A stretch of DNA of 46,283 bases from Paenibacillus macquariensis (lineage in GTDB: Bacteria > Bacillota > Bacilli > Paenibacillales > Paenibacillaceae): positions 1-46,283 of the forward strand of contig NZ_FTNK01000025.1 in NCBI RefSeq assembly GCF_900156375.1, given 5' to 3'. Both the position numbers and the translations under genes were made by a program. This document shows, one piece after another, positions 1-7,939 of this stretch. Each line of letters begins with the position of its first letter. Position 1 is the stretch's first letter. A model generated the notes under the pieces. That model was not told where the DNA came from and ran no database searches. It saw nothing but the letters and a program-made list of their open reading frames with translations.

Positions 1-174
1 GTATTAGCTACCGTTTCCGGTAGTTATCCCAGTCTTACAGGCAGGTTACCTACGTGTTACTCACCCGTCCGCCGCTAAGTTGTTTTGAAAGCAAGCTTTC
101 AAAACAACTCCGCTCGACTTGCATGTATTAGGCATGCCGCCAGCGTTCGTCCTGAGCCAGGATCAAACTCTCCA
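1..174 (-). rRNA. 16S ribosomal RNA, 5' end (partial)
   Basis: The complement of 155-174 carries the conserved 16S 5' sequence AGAGTTTGATCCTGGCTCAG. It is followed by the GACGAACGCTGGCGGCATGCC block and the V1 stem (complementary arms near 80-110). The gene runs off the left edge. The phrase GTAACACGTAGGCAACCTGCC in the V2 flank is typical of Paenibacillus 16S, which is the main taxonomic clue. The exact 5' end is set by motif and may be off by a few bases. Confidence 0.97.
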
Positions 175-360
175 AATTGGTATTTAGAAAGAGCGAAATG
201 CTCATTTTGAAACAAACTGGCGAGAATTTTCATTCTCTATCAAATGATTTCTCATTTGTTTTGATTTCACTTTCGTGAAATCTACTCACTCGTTGTTCAG
301 TTTTCAAAGACCAATTTTTCTTTTTCGTCGACACCAGATGTTCTCGGCGACAACTTCTAT

Positions 361-390
361 ATCTTATCATGCTACCCAGCATTTCGTCAA
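361..390 (-). promoter_or_regulatory. rRNA operon promoter P2
   Basis: On the minus strand there is TTGACG (385-390), an 18-base spacer and TAAGAT (361-366), about 190 bases before the 16S start. An A/T-rich stretch precedes the -35. The leader between it and 16S has the boxA-like TCTTTGAAAACTGAACAAC (near 289-308), as in Bacillus rrn leaders, and small stem-loops such as GATTTCACTTTCGTGAAATC. No gene is seen in 175-493 apart from these rrn leader elements. Confidence 0.7.
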
Positions 391-468
391 GCTCTTTTTT
401 TGAGAAAGTTTATTTTCTCATTTTCGCCTTTCGGCAAGCTGTAATGCCTTTTCAAGGGGCGAGAAATA

Positions 469-497
469 ATATAACACGGTTTAATATCCCACGTCAA
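469..497 (-). promoter_or_regulatory. rRNA operon promoter P1
   Basis: On the minus strand there is TTGACG (492-497), 17 bases and TTATAT (469-474). An alternative register is TATATT with 18 bases. It lies about 100 bases upstream of P2, the tandem arrangement known from Bacillus rrn operons. The -35 hexamer contains the TGA stop codon of bofA (494-496), so the two units abut with no spacer. Confidence 0.65.
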
Positions 498-763
498 CTC
501 CCTATTAAATATATTTTCAATCCATACAGGAGTACGACTCCAGGAAGGCCTAATACCGTGACAGTTCCTATTGTTATAGGATTCAATGGAATATATACCG
601 AAGCCATAAGTCCTGAATAATTAACTACGTATATCCCTAACGTCGCTAACACCAAATGCGTTCCAAACACAGTTAGCCACCCAAAGCCTAATTTCTTCTT
701 AAGCACAATAAACAACAGAGTAAATAAAGATACAATAAGCACACCCGTTACAACCCATTTCAT
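494..763 (-). CDS. bofA: BofA family pro-sigma-K processing inhibitor
   Basis: An 89-residue membrane protein. BofA inhibits the intramembrane protease SpoIVFB in the outer forespore membrane and so delays sigma-K activation. Two hydrophobic segments (about 3-22 and 29-52) are followed by the family signature IPLNPITIGTVTVLGLPGVV near the C-terminus. Length matches the B. subtilis protein (87 aa). ATG at 763 has an AAAGGAGAG site about 9 bases upstream; a TTG one codon earlier (766) is also possible. It lies 6 bases after the yaaL stop, so the two are probably cotranscribed. The neighbourhood recR-yaaL-bofA-rrn is the B. subtilis order, which supports the call. Confidence 0.9.
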   Translation of the reverse strand: MKWVVTGVLIVSLFTLLFIVLKKKLGFGWLTVFGTHLVLATLGIYVVNYSGLMASVYIPLNPITIGTVTVLGLPGVVLLYGLKIYLIGS

Positions 764-769
764 CAATGT

Positions 770-1105
770 TCACTCTCCTTTCATATGAGTACTTTTAAAA
801 CTGCCTAATACTGTTTCATTCACGAAGCTACCCTTTTGATTATTCGCTCCTAGATAATGATTCGCAACGACCCCTAGTTTCTTTGCTTGTTTCAGAAGCA
901 TTTGATATTTACGCTCGGCGGCTTCCAGCATGTAAATAGCATAGTCCACTTGATCCTCACCTAAAGCTTCTTCAAAATACATATACGCTTCTTCCCAATG
1001 CGCCTTTGACTGAAGAATTTCTTCAAAGAGCCCCCCGTGTAATTCTTGCTCTCTTCCCTTAAGCCTTTTGAGTGTAGTATCCGATGGTTTGTTTAATCTC
1101 CTCAT
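770..1105 (-). CDS. yaaL: YaaL-like DUF2508 family protein
   Basis: A 111-residue soluble protein of unknown function, rich in Glu, Lys and Ala and predicted helical, placed between recR and bofA as yaaL is in B. subtilis. The central segment with AHWEEAYMYFEEAL and MLEAAERKYQMLL resembles DUF2508. The reading frame is open to 1147, but AAGGAGGAG lies 7 bases before the ATG at 1105, so that start is chosen; the upstream part would encode the Shine-Dalgarno itself. It is longer than B. subtilis YaaL (about 74 aa), the excess lying in the C-terminal tail. A terminator separates it from recR, so it needs its own promoter; none is clear. Confidence 0.75.
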   Translation of the reverse strand: MRRLNKPSDTTLKRLKGREQELHGGLFEEILQSKAHWEEAYMYFEEALGEDQVDYAIYMLEAAERKYQMLLKQAKKLGVVANHYLGANNQKGSFVNETVLGSFKSTHMKGE

Positions 1106-1170
1106 AAGTAGCTCCTCCTTTATCTCGTATCTCCCACTTCCATACATATCGAGAAAAGGACAAACTTAGA

Positions 1171-1203
1171 ACAAAAAAAAGAAGCCCTTCGCAGGACTTC
1201 TCT
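1171..1203 (-). terminator. Rho-independent terminator after recR
   Basis: Minus-strand stem GAAGTCC/GGGCTTC (1181-1200) with a 6-base loop, then a run of eight T. It ends the dnaX-ebfC-recR transcript. Confidence 0.85.
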
Positions 1204-1233
1204 TTTTCATATAAAGATTATACAACCCTAGGA

Positions 1234-1833
1234 TCAGCGAAGCTCTCTACGGCCTTCCAACGCTTTGGACAATGTAACCTCATCCGCATATTCCAAATCA
1301 CCACCAACAGGTAGGCCATGGGCAATACGGGTCACTTTAATGTCAAAGTGGCGGATCAATCTAGAAACGTACATCGCTGTCGCTTCTCCCTCAATATTAG
1401 CATTGGTAGCCAGTATAAGTTCTTTCACACGTTCATCCGTAAGTCTATTCAATAATTCCTTTAGGCGAATATCATCAGGACCAATCCCCTCCATAGGTGA
1501 AATCGCACCTTGAAGAACGTGAAAGTACCCATTAAACTCCTTAGTACGTTCAATGGCCACGACATCCTTATGATCTTGAACGACACAGATCACAGATGAA
1601 TCGCGGGTCTTATCCTGACAAATACGACAAGGGTCGGTATCCGTAATATTGCAGCAGACAGAGCAGTAGTGGAGATTTCTCTTCACACTAACGAGCGCCT
1701 TAGCAAAATCTATGACATCGTCCTCTTTCATCGTAATGACATGAAACGCCAATCGACTTGCTGTCTTAGGACCAATACCCGGTAATCGAGTAAATGATTC
1801 AATCAATTTTGCAATAGGTTCGGGATAATACAA
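1234..1833 (-). CDS. recR: Recombination mediator protein RecR
   Basis: A 199-residue protein that helps RecF/RecO load RecA on gapped DNA. An N-terminal helix-hairpin-helix (RLPGIGPKTASRLAF, residues 16-30) is followed by a four-cysteine zinc finger (C57, C60, C69, C72) and a Toprim domain starting at SVICVV. The C-terminus has the conserved HGLPVGGDLEYADEVTL block. Length equals the family norm (about 198). The start is TTG (1831-1833), preceded by AGAAGGAG about 11 bases away. It is the last gene of the dnaX-ebfC-recR operon, 27 bases after ebfC, and is followed by a strong terminator. Confidence 0.97.
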   Translation of the reverse strand: MYYPEPIAKLIESFTRLPGIGPKTASRLAFHVITMKEDDVIDFAKALVSVKRNLHYCSVCCNITDTDPCRICQDKTRDSSVICVVQDHKDVVAIERTKEFNGYFHVLQGAISPMEGIGPDDIRLKELLNRLTDERVKELILATNANIEGEATAMYVSRLIRHFDIKVTRIAHGLPVGGDLEYADEVTLSKALEGRRELR

Positions 1834-1860
1834 AACTAAAAATCTCCTTCTGCTGAAAAA

Positions 1861-2172
1861 TTAGAACAGGCCAGGGATTTTCATTCCGCCTGTGAATTTA
1901 CCCATATCATCGTTGGCAAGCTCATCCGCTTTAGTCAGGGCATCATTCACCGCTGTCATCACCAGATCCTGCAGCATTTCTACATCTTCTGGATCTACCG
2001 CTTCTGGCTTAATCGTAATCGAGAGCAATTTCTTGTGTCCGTTAACTTCAACAGTAACTACACCGCCACCAGAACTTCCTTCTACTGACTTCGTAGCAAG
2101 ACCTTCCTGTGCCTTTAACATTTGTTCCTGCATTTTCTTCACTTGTTTCATCATTTGGTTCATATTATTCAT
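1861..2172 (-). CDS. ebfC: YbaB/EbfC family nucleoid-associated protein
   Basis: A 103-residue DNA-binding protein, homologous to B. subtilis YaaK. It has a Met/Gln/Lys-rich N-terminal helix (residues 1-25), a beta sheet around GGGVVTVEVNGHKKLLSITI, a helix with EDVEMLQDLV and a Gly/Met-rich tail GGMKIPGLF, all family features. AAAGGAG sits 8 bases before the ATG. It is 34 bases downstream of dnaX and 27 upstream of recR, the usual dnaX-ybaB-recR operon. The family is dimeric and is linked to recombination and chromosome organisation; its exact role here is inferred from context. Confidence 0.95.
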   Translation of the reverse strand: MNNMNQMMKQVKKMQEQMLKAQEGLATKSVEGSSGGGVVTVEVNGHKKLLSITIKPEAVDPEDVEMLQDLVMTAVNDALTKADELANDDMGKFTGGMKIPGLF

Positions 2173-2206
2173 GAGTACCGCTCCTTTTTGGATGCACTTC
2201 TAAGTG

Positions 2207-3967
2207 CTATTCTTTTATGACTACAAGGTCTTCTCCAAACAATTGAAGCGCCTCGTCAATCCACGGCTCTGACTTCTCTTCACTATCTTCATGTTCGTGC
2301 TCTAACTTTAGTTCTTCTTTCGCCTTTTGTGTAGACCCTTCAATAGCCGACATCCAGTCTCGTTGCATAATGGTAACCAAATAATAAGCTTTCCCAAGCT
2401 TCGATTGCATCACATGCTCGATGACTTGTTTGTTAGCCGGTTTCTCCGTGGTCTCTCGGTGAATATTATTCTTAAAGGCCACAAGTACAGAATCCTCTAA
2501 TACTGATACCGGCTCTCCATCCATAAACCAAGCATGGACGGTCACCTTCTCTTCTTTGACTCCTTGAAGCACTGGACCCCATTGCTTTTGAATAGCCGTA
2601 AACGTCTCACTATCCTTATGCGACAAGTATTGATCCAAATGTGGAGGAAGCTTGGTAGTCGAAGACACACGTGGTGCCGGCATCCCATTTCCTGAAGGTC
2701 TTGAGTTTGCATTGCCATCTCGACCATTCCCCGGAGCTGCACCTGATTGCATGAATTTTTCTATCTTCTTCTCAAGAGCCAATACCTGTTGCTTAAGTAA
2801 AGTTATCTCCCCTGAATCCGCAGGCGCTGCAGCGTTAGACCTTTCATTTGAAAGTCCTATCTTCGCAACCTCTTGCGACCCACCTGGTAAGTTACATAAC
2901 TTAAGCAATGCCACTTCAAATAGCGTCTGTGGTTGTGAAGCATATTTCATCTCACTTTGGTAGTGATTCAAAATATCAATCATTTGGAACAACTGTTCAC
3001 GAGAGAATGTGTCTGCCATCTCTTTGTATTCTTCCGGATTTAACACCCTGTCCGTCAGCTTGTCCGCGTGTGGAACCATTTTGATCATAAGTAGATCTCG
3101 GAAATAATACAACAGGTTCTCCATACATTTATCTGCACTTTTCCCCTCTTGCATGAAATCCTCAACCATTTGTAATACCAATCCTATATTTCCATCAAGC
3201 AAGCCTTGGGCTAATCTCCCGAACTGTTCAGAGGCAATACCCCCGGTCATGTTTAAAACCTGTTGGTAAGAAACAATATCCTCTGTAAAAGATGCGATTT
3301 GATCTAAAATGCTAAGTGCATCCCTCATACCGCCATCTGACAATCGTGCAATATATTGAAGTGCTTCGTCCTCAGCCTTAATGCCTTCTTCGTCGCAAAT
3401 ACGACGCAAACGTTCTGTCTGTTCATCTAGTGACACTCTACGGAAATCAAAACGCTGACACCTCGAAATAATCGTGGCTGGTAGCTTATGAGGCTCCGTT
3501 GTCGCAAGAATAAACATTACATGAGGAGGTGGCTCCTCTAACGTCTTCAATAAGGCATTAAACGCTTCTGTCGTCAGCATATGCACTTCATCAATGATGT
3601 AAACCTTCTGTCTGACTTCCGTTGGCGCGTATTTAACTTTCTCACGTAAATCTCGAATTTCATCTACACCACGGTTAGATGCAGCATCAATTTCTTGAAC
3701 ATCCATCACTGCTCCAGCCGTTATACGTCGGCAAGATTCACACTCATTACAAGGTTCCGGTTCAGGTCCCCGCTCACAGTTAACGGCTTTCGCCAGTATT
3801 TTTGCAGCGCTTGTCTTCCCGGTTCCCCGTGGGCCACTGAACAGGTAGGCATGAGAAACCCGCTGTTCGCGTATTGCGTTTTGCAACGTTTGAATAATAT
3901 GCTGTTGTCCCACCATGTCCTGAAAAGACTGTGGCCGCCAAGCACGGTACAGCGCTATATGTTCCAC
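2207..3967 (-). CDS. dnaX: DNA polymerase III subunit gamma/tau
   Basis: A 586-residue AAA+ clamp-loader ATPase of the replisome. Walker A GPRGTGKT at 45-52, zinc module cysteines 64, 73, 76 and 79, Walker B DEVH at 126-129 and the sensor SRC at 168-170 are all present. Residues about 390-460 form a Gly/Ala/Pro-rich linker, then a tau-type C-terminal domain ending in an acidic region. The start is GTG (3965-3967) with AGAGGG about 9 bases upstream. Length is close to the B. subtilis protein (563 aa). No slippery A/T run was sought in detail, so a shorter gamma form is neither claimed nor excluded. First gene of the dnaX-ebfC-recR operon. Confidence 0.97.
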   Translation of the reverse strand: MEHIALYRAWRPQSFQDMVGQQHIIQTLQNAIREQRVSHAYLFSGPRGTGKTSAAKILAKAVNCERGPEPEPCNECESCRRITAGAVMDVQEIDAASNRGVDEIRDLREKVKYAPTEVRQKVYIIDEVHMLTTEAFNALLKTLEEPPPHVMFILATTEPHKLPATIISRCQRFDFRRVSLDEQTERLRRICDEEGIKAEDEALQYIARLSDGGMRDALSILDQIASFTEDIVSYQQVLNMTGGIASEQFGRLAQGLLDGNIGLVLQMVEDFMQEGKSADKCMENLLYYFRDLLMIKMVPHADKLTDRVLNPEEYKEMADTFSREQLFQMIDILNHYQSEMKYASQPQTLFEVALLKLCNLPGGSQEVAKIGLSNERSNAAAPADSGEITLLKQQVLALEKKIEKFMQSGAAPGNGRDGNANSRPSGNGMPAPRVSSTTKLPPHLDQYLSHKDSETFTAIQKQWGPVLQGVKEEKVTVHAWFMDGEPVSVLEDSVLVAFKNNIHRETTEKPANKQVIEHVMQSKLGKAYYLVTIMQRDWMSAIEGSTQKAKEELKLEHEHEDSEEKSEPWIDEALQLFGEDLVVIKE

Positions 3968-4018
3968 TTTGCGTTACCCTCTTTCAACTTCCACTTCATG
4001 ACGATTAGTCGCATCATC

Positions 4019-4047
4019 ATTATACTATATTCACGTGTTCTGCAAAA
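4019..4047 (-). promoter_or_regulatory. Candidate dnaX operon promoter
   Basis: Minus strand TTTTGC (4042-4047), 17 bases, TATAAT (4019-4024), about 50 bases before the dnaX GTG. The -10 is perfect and the -35 weak. Confidence 0.5.
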
Positions 4048-4084
4048 CTTGAATTCATAATTACACCAAATATTATTTTAAAAA

Positions 4085-4116
4085 GCAAAAACATCTTCGC
4101 CGAGTGGCAAAGATGC
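4085..4116 (-). terminator. Rho-independent terminator after SRP RNA
   Basis: Minus strand CATCTTTGCC/GGCGAAGATG with a 4-base loop (4092-4115), followed by TTTTTGC. Confidence 0.8.
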
Positions 4117-4149
4117 AGAATAGAAATACTCATATAAATAACAAGACCG

Positions 4150-4416
4150 TGCACCTGTTATTGATAATTGCGATCCAAGCGGCAATCCTGCGCAGCTACT
4201 CAGGCTAGGCTTCCCTTCGGCACAAGAGTAACTTGCTTATGGCTGCTTCCTTCCGGACCTGACCAGGTTCACAAGCACTCATTGCGAAGGACCCAACCGT
4301 CAACATAGCACACAGGGACCAAGACCTTACATCGACAATACCTCTAACAGGAATTCAACCTCGCTACAGCGGATTGCGAGTTACAGGGCACCGCTACCTC
4401 CCCGTCTAGCACGATG
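4150..4416 (-). ncRNA. ffs: Signal recognition particle RNA (large bacterial type)
   Basis: The minus strand carries the universal SRP apical sequence CCGGAAGGAAGCAGC (complement of 4242-4256) with the GGAA tetraloop that binds Ffh. About 160 nt of 5' and 90 nt of 3' sequence lie around it, matching the ~270-nt B. subtilis scr RNA, which has an Alu-like 5' domain, rather than the short 4.5S RNA. It functions with Ffh and FtsY in cotranslational targeting. The 5' end is set from the -10 box and the 3' end is approximate. It is next to dnaX, as in B. subtilis. Confidence 0.93.
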
Positions 4417-4422
4417 AGATAA

Positions 4423-4451
4423 AGTATATATCATGGATGTACATAAATCAA
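4423..4451 (-). promoter_or_regulatory. SRP RNA promoter
   Basis: Minus strand TTGATT (4446-4451), 17-base spacer, TATACT (4423-4428), placing the start near 4416. From 4452 to the L31 terminator at 4634 no gene is seen. Confidence 0.75.
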
Positions 4452-4633
4452 CTACCTAATATTCCTTCGTCTTCAATTTGCTAATTCTCTTCATCATAAT
4501 ATCGATTCTGCACTCCTAATATAGAACAAATAGTATTCCAGTTTCTTTTATCTATGGGTATTTATCCCTTTATTTATTAGAAGCAAAACATCACTAAACG
4601 TCATAATGAGGTCTCACTCGGCATGTACTACGG

Positions 4634-4675
4634 TAATAAAAAAACCCCTAACTCTTTACAGAGTAGGGGTTTTCG
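4634..4675 (-). terminator. Rho-independent terminator after rpmE
   Basis: Minus strand stem AACCCCTACTCT/AGAGTTAGGGGTT with a GTAA loop, then TTTTTTT. Confidence 0.92.
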
Positions 4676-4715
4676 TATGTTCGGTGCCTCATGCGGTCAA
4701 GCCGCACAGGTCCAA

Positions 4716-4913
4716 TTAAACGCCGTATTTTTTCTTAAATTTATCAACGCGACCACCAGCATCCAGGAATTTTTGTTTCCCAGTGTAAAACGGATGACAG
4801 TTGGAGCAAATTTCTACGCGAAGGTTTTCTTTAACAGAACCTGTCTCGAATACATTACCACAAGCACAAGTAGCTGTAGTGATGTGAAATTTCGGTTGGA
4901 TTGATTCTTGCAT
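4716..4913 (-). CDS. rpmE: 50S ribosomal protein L31 (zinc-binding type)
   Basis: A 65-residue ribosomal protein of the large subunit, at the central protuberance. It has the zinc-type cysteines in CACG and CSNCHPFYTGKQKF and the conserved C-terminus GGRVDKFKKKYG, so it is the C+ form that depends on zinc. The frame is open to a GTG at 4922, but AGAGGTG lies 7 bases before the ATG at 4913 and overlaps the GTG, so the shorter start is used. It has its own promoter and terminator, and so forms a single-gene unit between the radical SAM gene and SRP RNA. Confidence 0.96.
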   Translation of the reverse strand: MQESIQPKFHITTATCACGNVFETGSVKENLRVEICSNCHPFYTGKQKFLDAGGRVDKFKKKYGV

Positions 4914-4976
4914 GACTTTCACCTCTTTCCGCCCTGAGCCTCATGTGGACACAGAGTTTTGTGGACATATAATAGC

Positions 4977-5005
4977 ATTGTATCAGGTTACCTTAGCATG
5001 TGCAA
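4977..5005 (-). promoter_or_regulatory. rpmE promoter
   Basis: Minus strand TTGCAC (5000-5005), 17 bases, TACAAT (4977-4982), with TG two bases before the -10. Confidence 0.65.
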
Positions 5006-5045
5006 TATTTTATTTAATCATACTGACTTTCTAAAGTGCTACACG

Positions 5046-6320
5046 TTACAACGTAATTATTTTTTTAGGACGAGCCATTCCCTCTGGGGGAACATGTGTG
5101 AAGGAACCAATAACGACTTCCGGTAACTCCGCCTTAAATATATCAATCATCTGCTTCATACCTAATATTTCACCCTGAGCTTTCGGAATTAAACCTAGAT
5201 AACTCTCTGGATCGATATTAAGATTTCGCATTTGAATCAATTTCAACCCGGTACGTCGGCAGAATTCAACCATCGCTTCAATCTCTTCTTCGCGATCCGT
5301 TACACCAGGGAATATCAAGTAGTTAATCGAGGTGTAGACACCTTGATCTGTTGCATAACGCAGTGACTTCTCTACATTAGCCAAATTATATCCTCTAGGC
5401 TTATAGTACGCATTATAATGATCATCGAGTGCACTTATCGTACTAACACGCATAAGATCTAGACCTGCATCTACAATTCCACGCATGTGATCGTTCAGTC
5501 CAGCATTTGTATTAATATTAATGTAACCCATATCTGTAACCGATCTAACCTCACGGATAGCATCGATAATGATCTTCGCCTGTGTCGAAGGCTCACCCTC
5601 GCATCCTTGTCCGAAGCTAATAATGGATTCCGGTGTCTTAAGATGCTCCAGCATCACTTCCACTAATTCATCTACTCTCGGACGGAAGTTCATACGAGTC
5701 TGCGGCGAAACAAATCCACTATCATCCGGTTGCTCAGAAATACAACCGAAACAGCCCGCATTACAAGAATGAGATACCGGAACGCCACCTTCCCATCGAT
5801 TAAGGAACGTATTCGAAGATGTTAGACACTCATACCCCAAAGCACAATTGGATAAATGGGAATACAGTCTATTATCTGGGTATTTCTCCGTTAGACGCTT
5901 CACGCCTTCATTCAGATCATCCGTATCGCAATTCATCGGATTCCACTTCTCAGGATCATCCGTTAGTTGTGCAGCCACATAAAATTGACCATCTTTCCAC
6001 ACAACTGCGGAATACCCAAATAAAGGAAGCTTGTATTCTTTATCGGTCTTCACATAACCCGGAAGATATAATCTTGTAAATCCTTGTGGAAGAAGCGCTC
6101 CAACGGCTTGCGCGTTGTTAGGGAGTGGCTTCATCTCGCCACTGTCCGGATCCATTCCTACTGCACGAGTACTTGGTAGGCCTACTAGTGTAGCACCTTC
6201 AGGTAGTGGAATGAGCTCATCTTCCATCATTTCAACAATCATCTCTCCACTACGGGCAAGCCCGTAGAGCGAAGGGTGATCAAATACATTTCCTTGTTCA
6301 TCTGCATATACCAGATACAT
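5046..6320 (-). CDS. Uncharacterised radical SAM protein
   Basis: A 424-residue protein. The radical SAM cluster motif is C186-X3-C190-X2-C193 (CNAGCFGC), followed by FGQGCEGEP at 236-244, the SAM-binding GGE-like strand. The first 180 residues are a separate domain of unknown function with three further cysteines (131, 159, 165) that could hold an extra cluster. Late motifs NINTNAGL and RVSTISALDDHYNAYYKPRGY fit the radical SAM barrel. ATG at 6320 has AAAGAGGGG 7 bases upstream; the frame is open 30 codons further but without such a site. It lies 96 bases downstream of rho on the same strand. The substrate is not known to me. Confidence 0.85.
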   Translation of the reverse strand: MYLVYADEQGNVFDHPSLYGLARSGEMIVEMMEDELIPLPEGATLVGLPSTRAVGMDPDSGEMKPLPNNAQAVGALLPQGFTRLYLPGYVKTDKEYKLPLFGYSAVVWKDGQFYVAAQLTDDPEKWNPMNCDTDDLNEGVKRLTEKYPDNRLYSHLSNCALGYECLTSSNTFLNRWEGGVPVSHSCNAGCFGCISEQPDDSGFVSPQTRMNFRPRVDELVEVMLEHLKTPESIISFGQGCEGEPSTQAKIIIDAIREVRSVTDMGYININTNAGLNDHMRGIVDAGLDLMRVSTISALDDHYNAYYKPRGYNLANVEKSLRYATDQGVYTSINYLIFPGVTDREEEIEAMVEFCRRTGLKLIQMRNLNIDPESYLGLIPKAQGEILGMKQMIDIFKAELPEVVIGSFTHVPPEGMARPKKIITL

Positions 6321-6416
6321 GATGTTCCCCTCTTTGTAAATAAGCTTTATTTTGCCACGTGGGACTTTATATTTATACATTTTGTGTACATTAAGAAATC
6401 CTTTGTACATTAAGAA

Positions 6417-7769
6417 TTATGACGACGAGACAGAAGATGTTGAAGGACGGGATGTTCTACGTGCTGGACTTGGCTTACTGCTACCACTACTATTGCTGCT
6501 ACTGCTATTCGTGACCGGTTTTGTAGAAGCAACATCAAACGAAGCAATAAATTCATCATTCGTCTTACAGTCACGTAGTTTCTTGAGGAATCCATCCACA
6601 AATTCAAATGAATCATTCATGTTCTTACGAACAGCCCAGATCGTATCCAACTCTTCTTTACTCAGGAGAACTTCCTCACGACGCGTGCCGGAACGGCGTA
6701 TATCAATCGCTGGAAATATACGACGCTCTGCCAACTTACGATCAAGATGCAGTTCCATATTTCCAGTACCTTTGAATTCTTCATAGATAATGTCATCCAT
6801 CCGAGAACCTGTATCCACTAAGGCTGTTGCAAGGATCGTCAAGCTACCGCCCTCTTCCACATTACGTGCCGCACCAAAGAATCGTTTCGGGCGATGAAAT
6901 GCTGCTGGATCTATCCCTCCACTAAGCGTACGACCGGAAGGCGGAATAACTAAGTTATAAGCACGCGCTAACCGAGTAATACTGTCCATCAAGATGACAA
7001 CGTCCTTCTTGTGTTCAACTAATCGTAATGCACGCTCCAACACAAGCTCAGCCACTTTAATATGATTCTCTGGTAATTCATCAAATGTAGACGCAATGAC
7101 TTCCCCTTTTACAGAACGTTGCATATCTGTGACTTCTTCTGGGCGTTCATCAATAAGCAATACAAAAAGTGAAATTTCAGGATTATTAGTGGAAATGCTG
7201 TTGGCAATTTCTTTTAAGAGGAGCGTCTTTCCGGCTTTTGGAGGTGCTACTATGAGTCCCCGTTGTCCCAATCCTACGGGTGCAAGTAAATCCATAATTC
7301 GTGTAGATAAATGCGTTGGGGATGTTTCAAGCACAAGTTTCTTTTGTGGGTATAGAGGAGTTAGTGCTGGAAAATGTAATCGTTCTGATGCTGTCTGAGG
7401 ATTTTCTCCATTTACGGCGTTAACCTGAAGTAATCCAAAGTAACGTTCATTCTCTTTCGGTGTTCTACATTTACCTGATACCAAATCCCCAGTTCTCAAA
7501 TCAAATTTACGAATTTGTGAAGCCGAGATATAAATATCTTGTGTACTCGGTAAATAATTTATAGGTCTAAGAAATCCATAACCTTCAGATAGAATCTCTA
7601 ATACACCTTCCATGAACATCAATCCGCTCTGCTCCGCTTGCGCACGCAAAATAGCAAAAATCAATTCTCTCTTCTTTAGCTGCCCATAATACGCAATCTG
7701 GTATTGTTTCGCCAGTTTGTATAAATCGGTTAGCTTCATTTCTTCCAGATCAGAAATTTGAAGATCCAT
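6417..7769 (-). CDS. rho: Transcription termination factor Rho
   Basis: A 450-residue hexameric RNA helicase. The N-terminal Rho domain (1-50) is followed by the RNA-binding cold-shock-like fold with GYGFLR (63-68), the P-loop APPKAGKT (175-182), Walker B VVILMD, the Q-loop PPSGRTLSGGIDP and the R-loop RRIFPAIDIRRSGTRREE. Length exceeds B. subtilis Rho (427 aa) because of a low-complexity C-terminal tail (about 411-450) rich in Ser, Thr, Pro and Arg. AGGTGG lies 8 bases before the ATG. Co-directional with murA2 upstream and the radical SAM gene downstream. Confidence 0.97.
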   Translation of the reverse strand: MDLQISDLEEMKLTDLYKLAKQYQIAYYGQLKKRELIFAILRAQAEQSGLMFMEGVLEILSEGYGFLRPINYLPSTQDIYISASQIRKFDLRTGDLVSGKCRTPKENERYFGLLQVNAVNGENPQTASERLHFPALTPLYPQKKLVLETSPTHLSTRIMDLLAPVGLGQRGLIVAPPKAGKTLLLKEIANSISTNNPEISLFVLLIDERPEEVTDMQRSVKGEVIASTFDELPENHIKVAELVLERALRLVEHKKDVVILMDSITRLARAYNLVIPPSGRTLSGGIDPAAFHRPKRFFGAARNVEEGGSLTILATALVDTGSRMDDIIYEEFKGTGNMELHLDRKLAERRIFPAIDIRRSGTRREEVLLSKEELDTIWAVRKNMNDSFEFVDGFLKKLRDCKTNDEFIASFDVASTKPVTNSSSSNSSGSSKPSPARRTSRPSTSSVSSS

Positions 7770-7789
7770 TTAATAACCACCTATTCAAT

Positions 7790-7818
7790 TTTATAAGTCC
7801 ATATATCTTATTCAACAA
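7790..7818 (-). promoter_or_regulatory. Candidate rho promoter
   Basis: Minus strand TTGTTG (7813-7818), 17 bases, TATAAA (7790-7795). It would give a leader of only about 15-20 nt. Confidence 0.45.
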
Positions 7819-7871
7819 TCTATAAAACTATGAAAGCTCTTCATTTAAGATAGCATTACCCAATTAACAAA

Positions 7872-7918
7872 GAGATATGCAAAATTTACCGAATTATTCC
7901 TCGGAAAAATTGCATCTC
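7872..7918 (-). repeat. Long imperfect stem-loop between murA2 and rho
   Basis: On the minus strand GAGATGCAATTTTT pairs with AAATTTTGCATATCTC, with an inner CCGA/TCGG hairpin. The following TTTGTT tail is short, so it may be a weak terminator of murA2 or a leader structure of rho. Confidence 0.5.
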
Positions 7919-7939
7919 CTTGTGATTGGATTACAGAAA

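Noticed and set aside
369..620. 83-codon plus-strand frame
   Set aside because: Spans rrn promoters and the antisense of bofA; no ribosome site.
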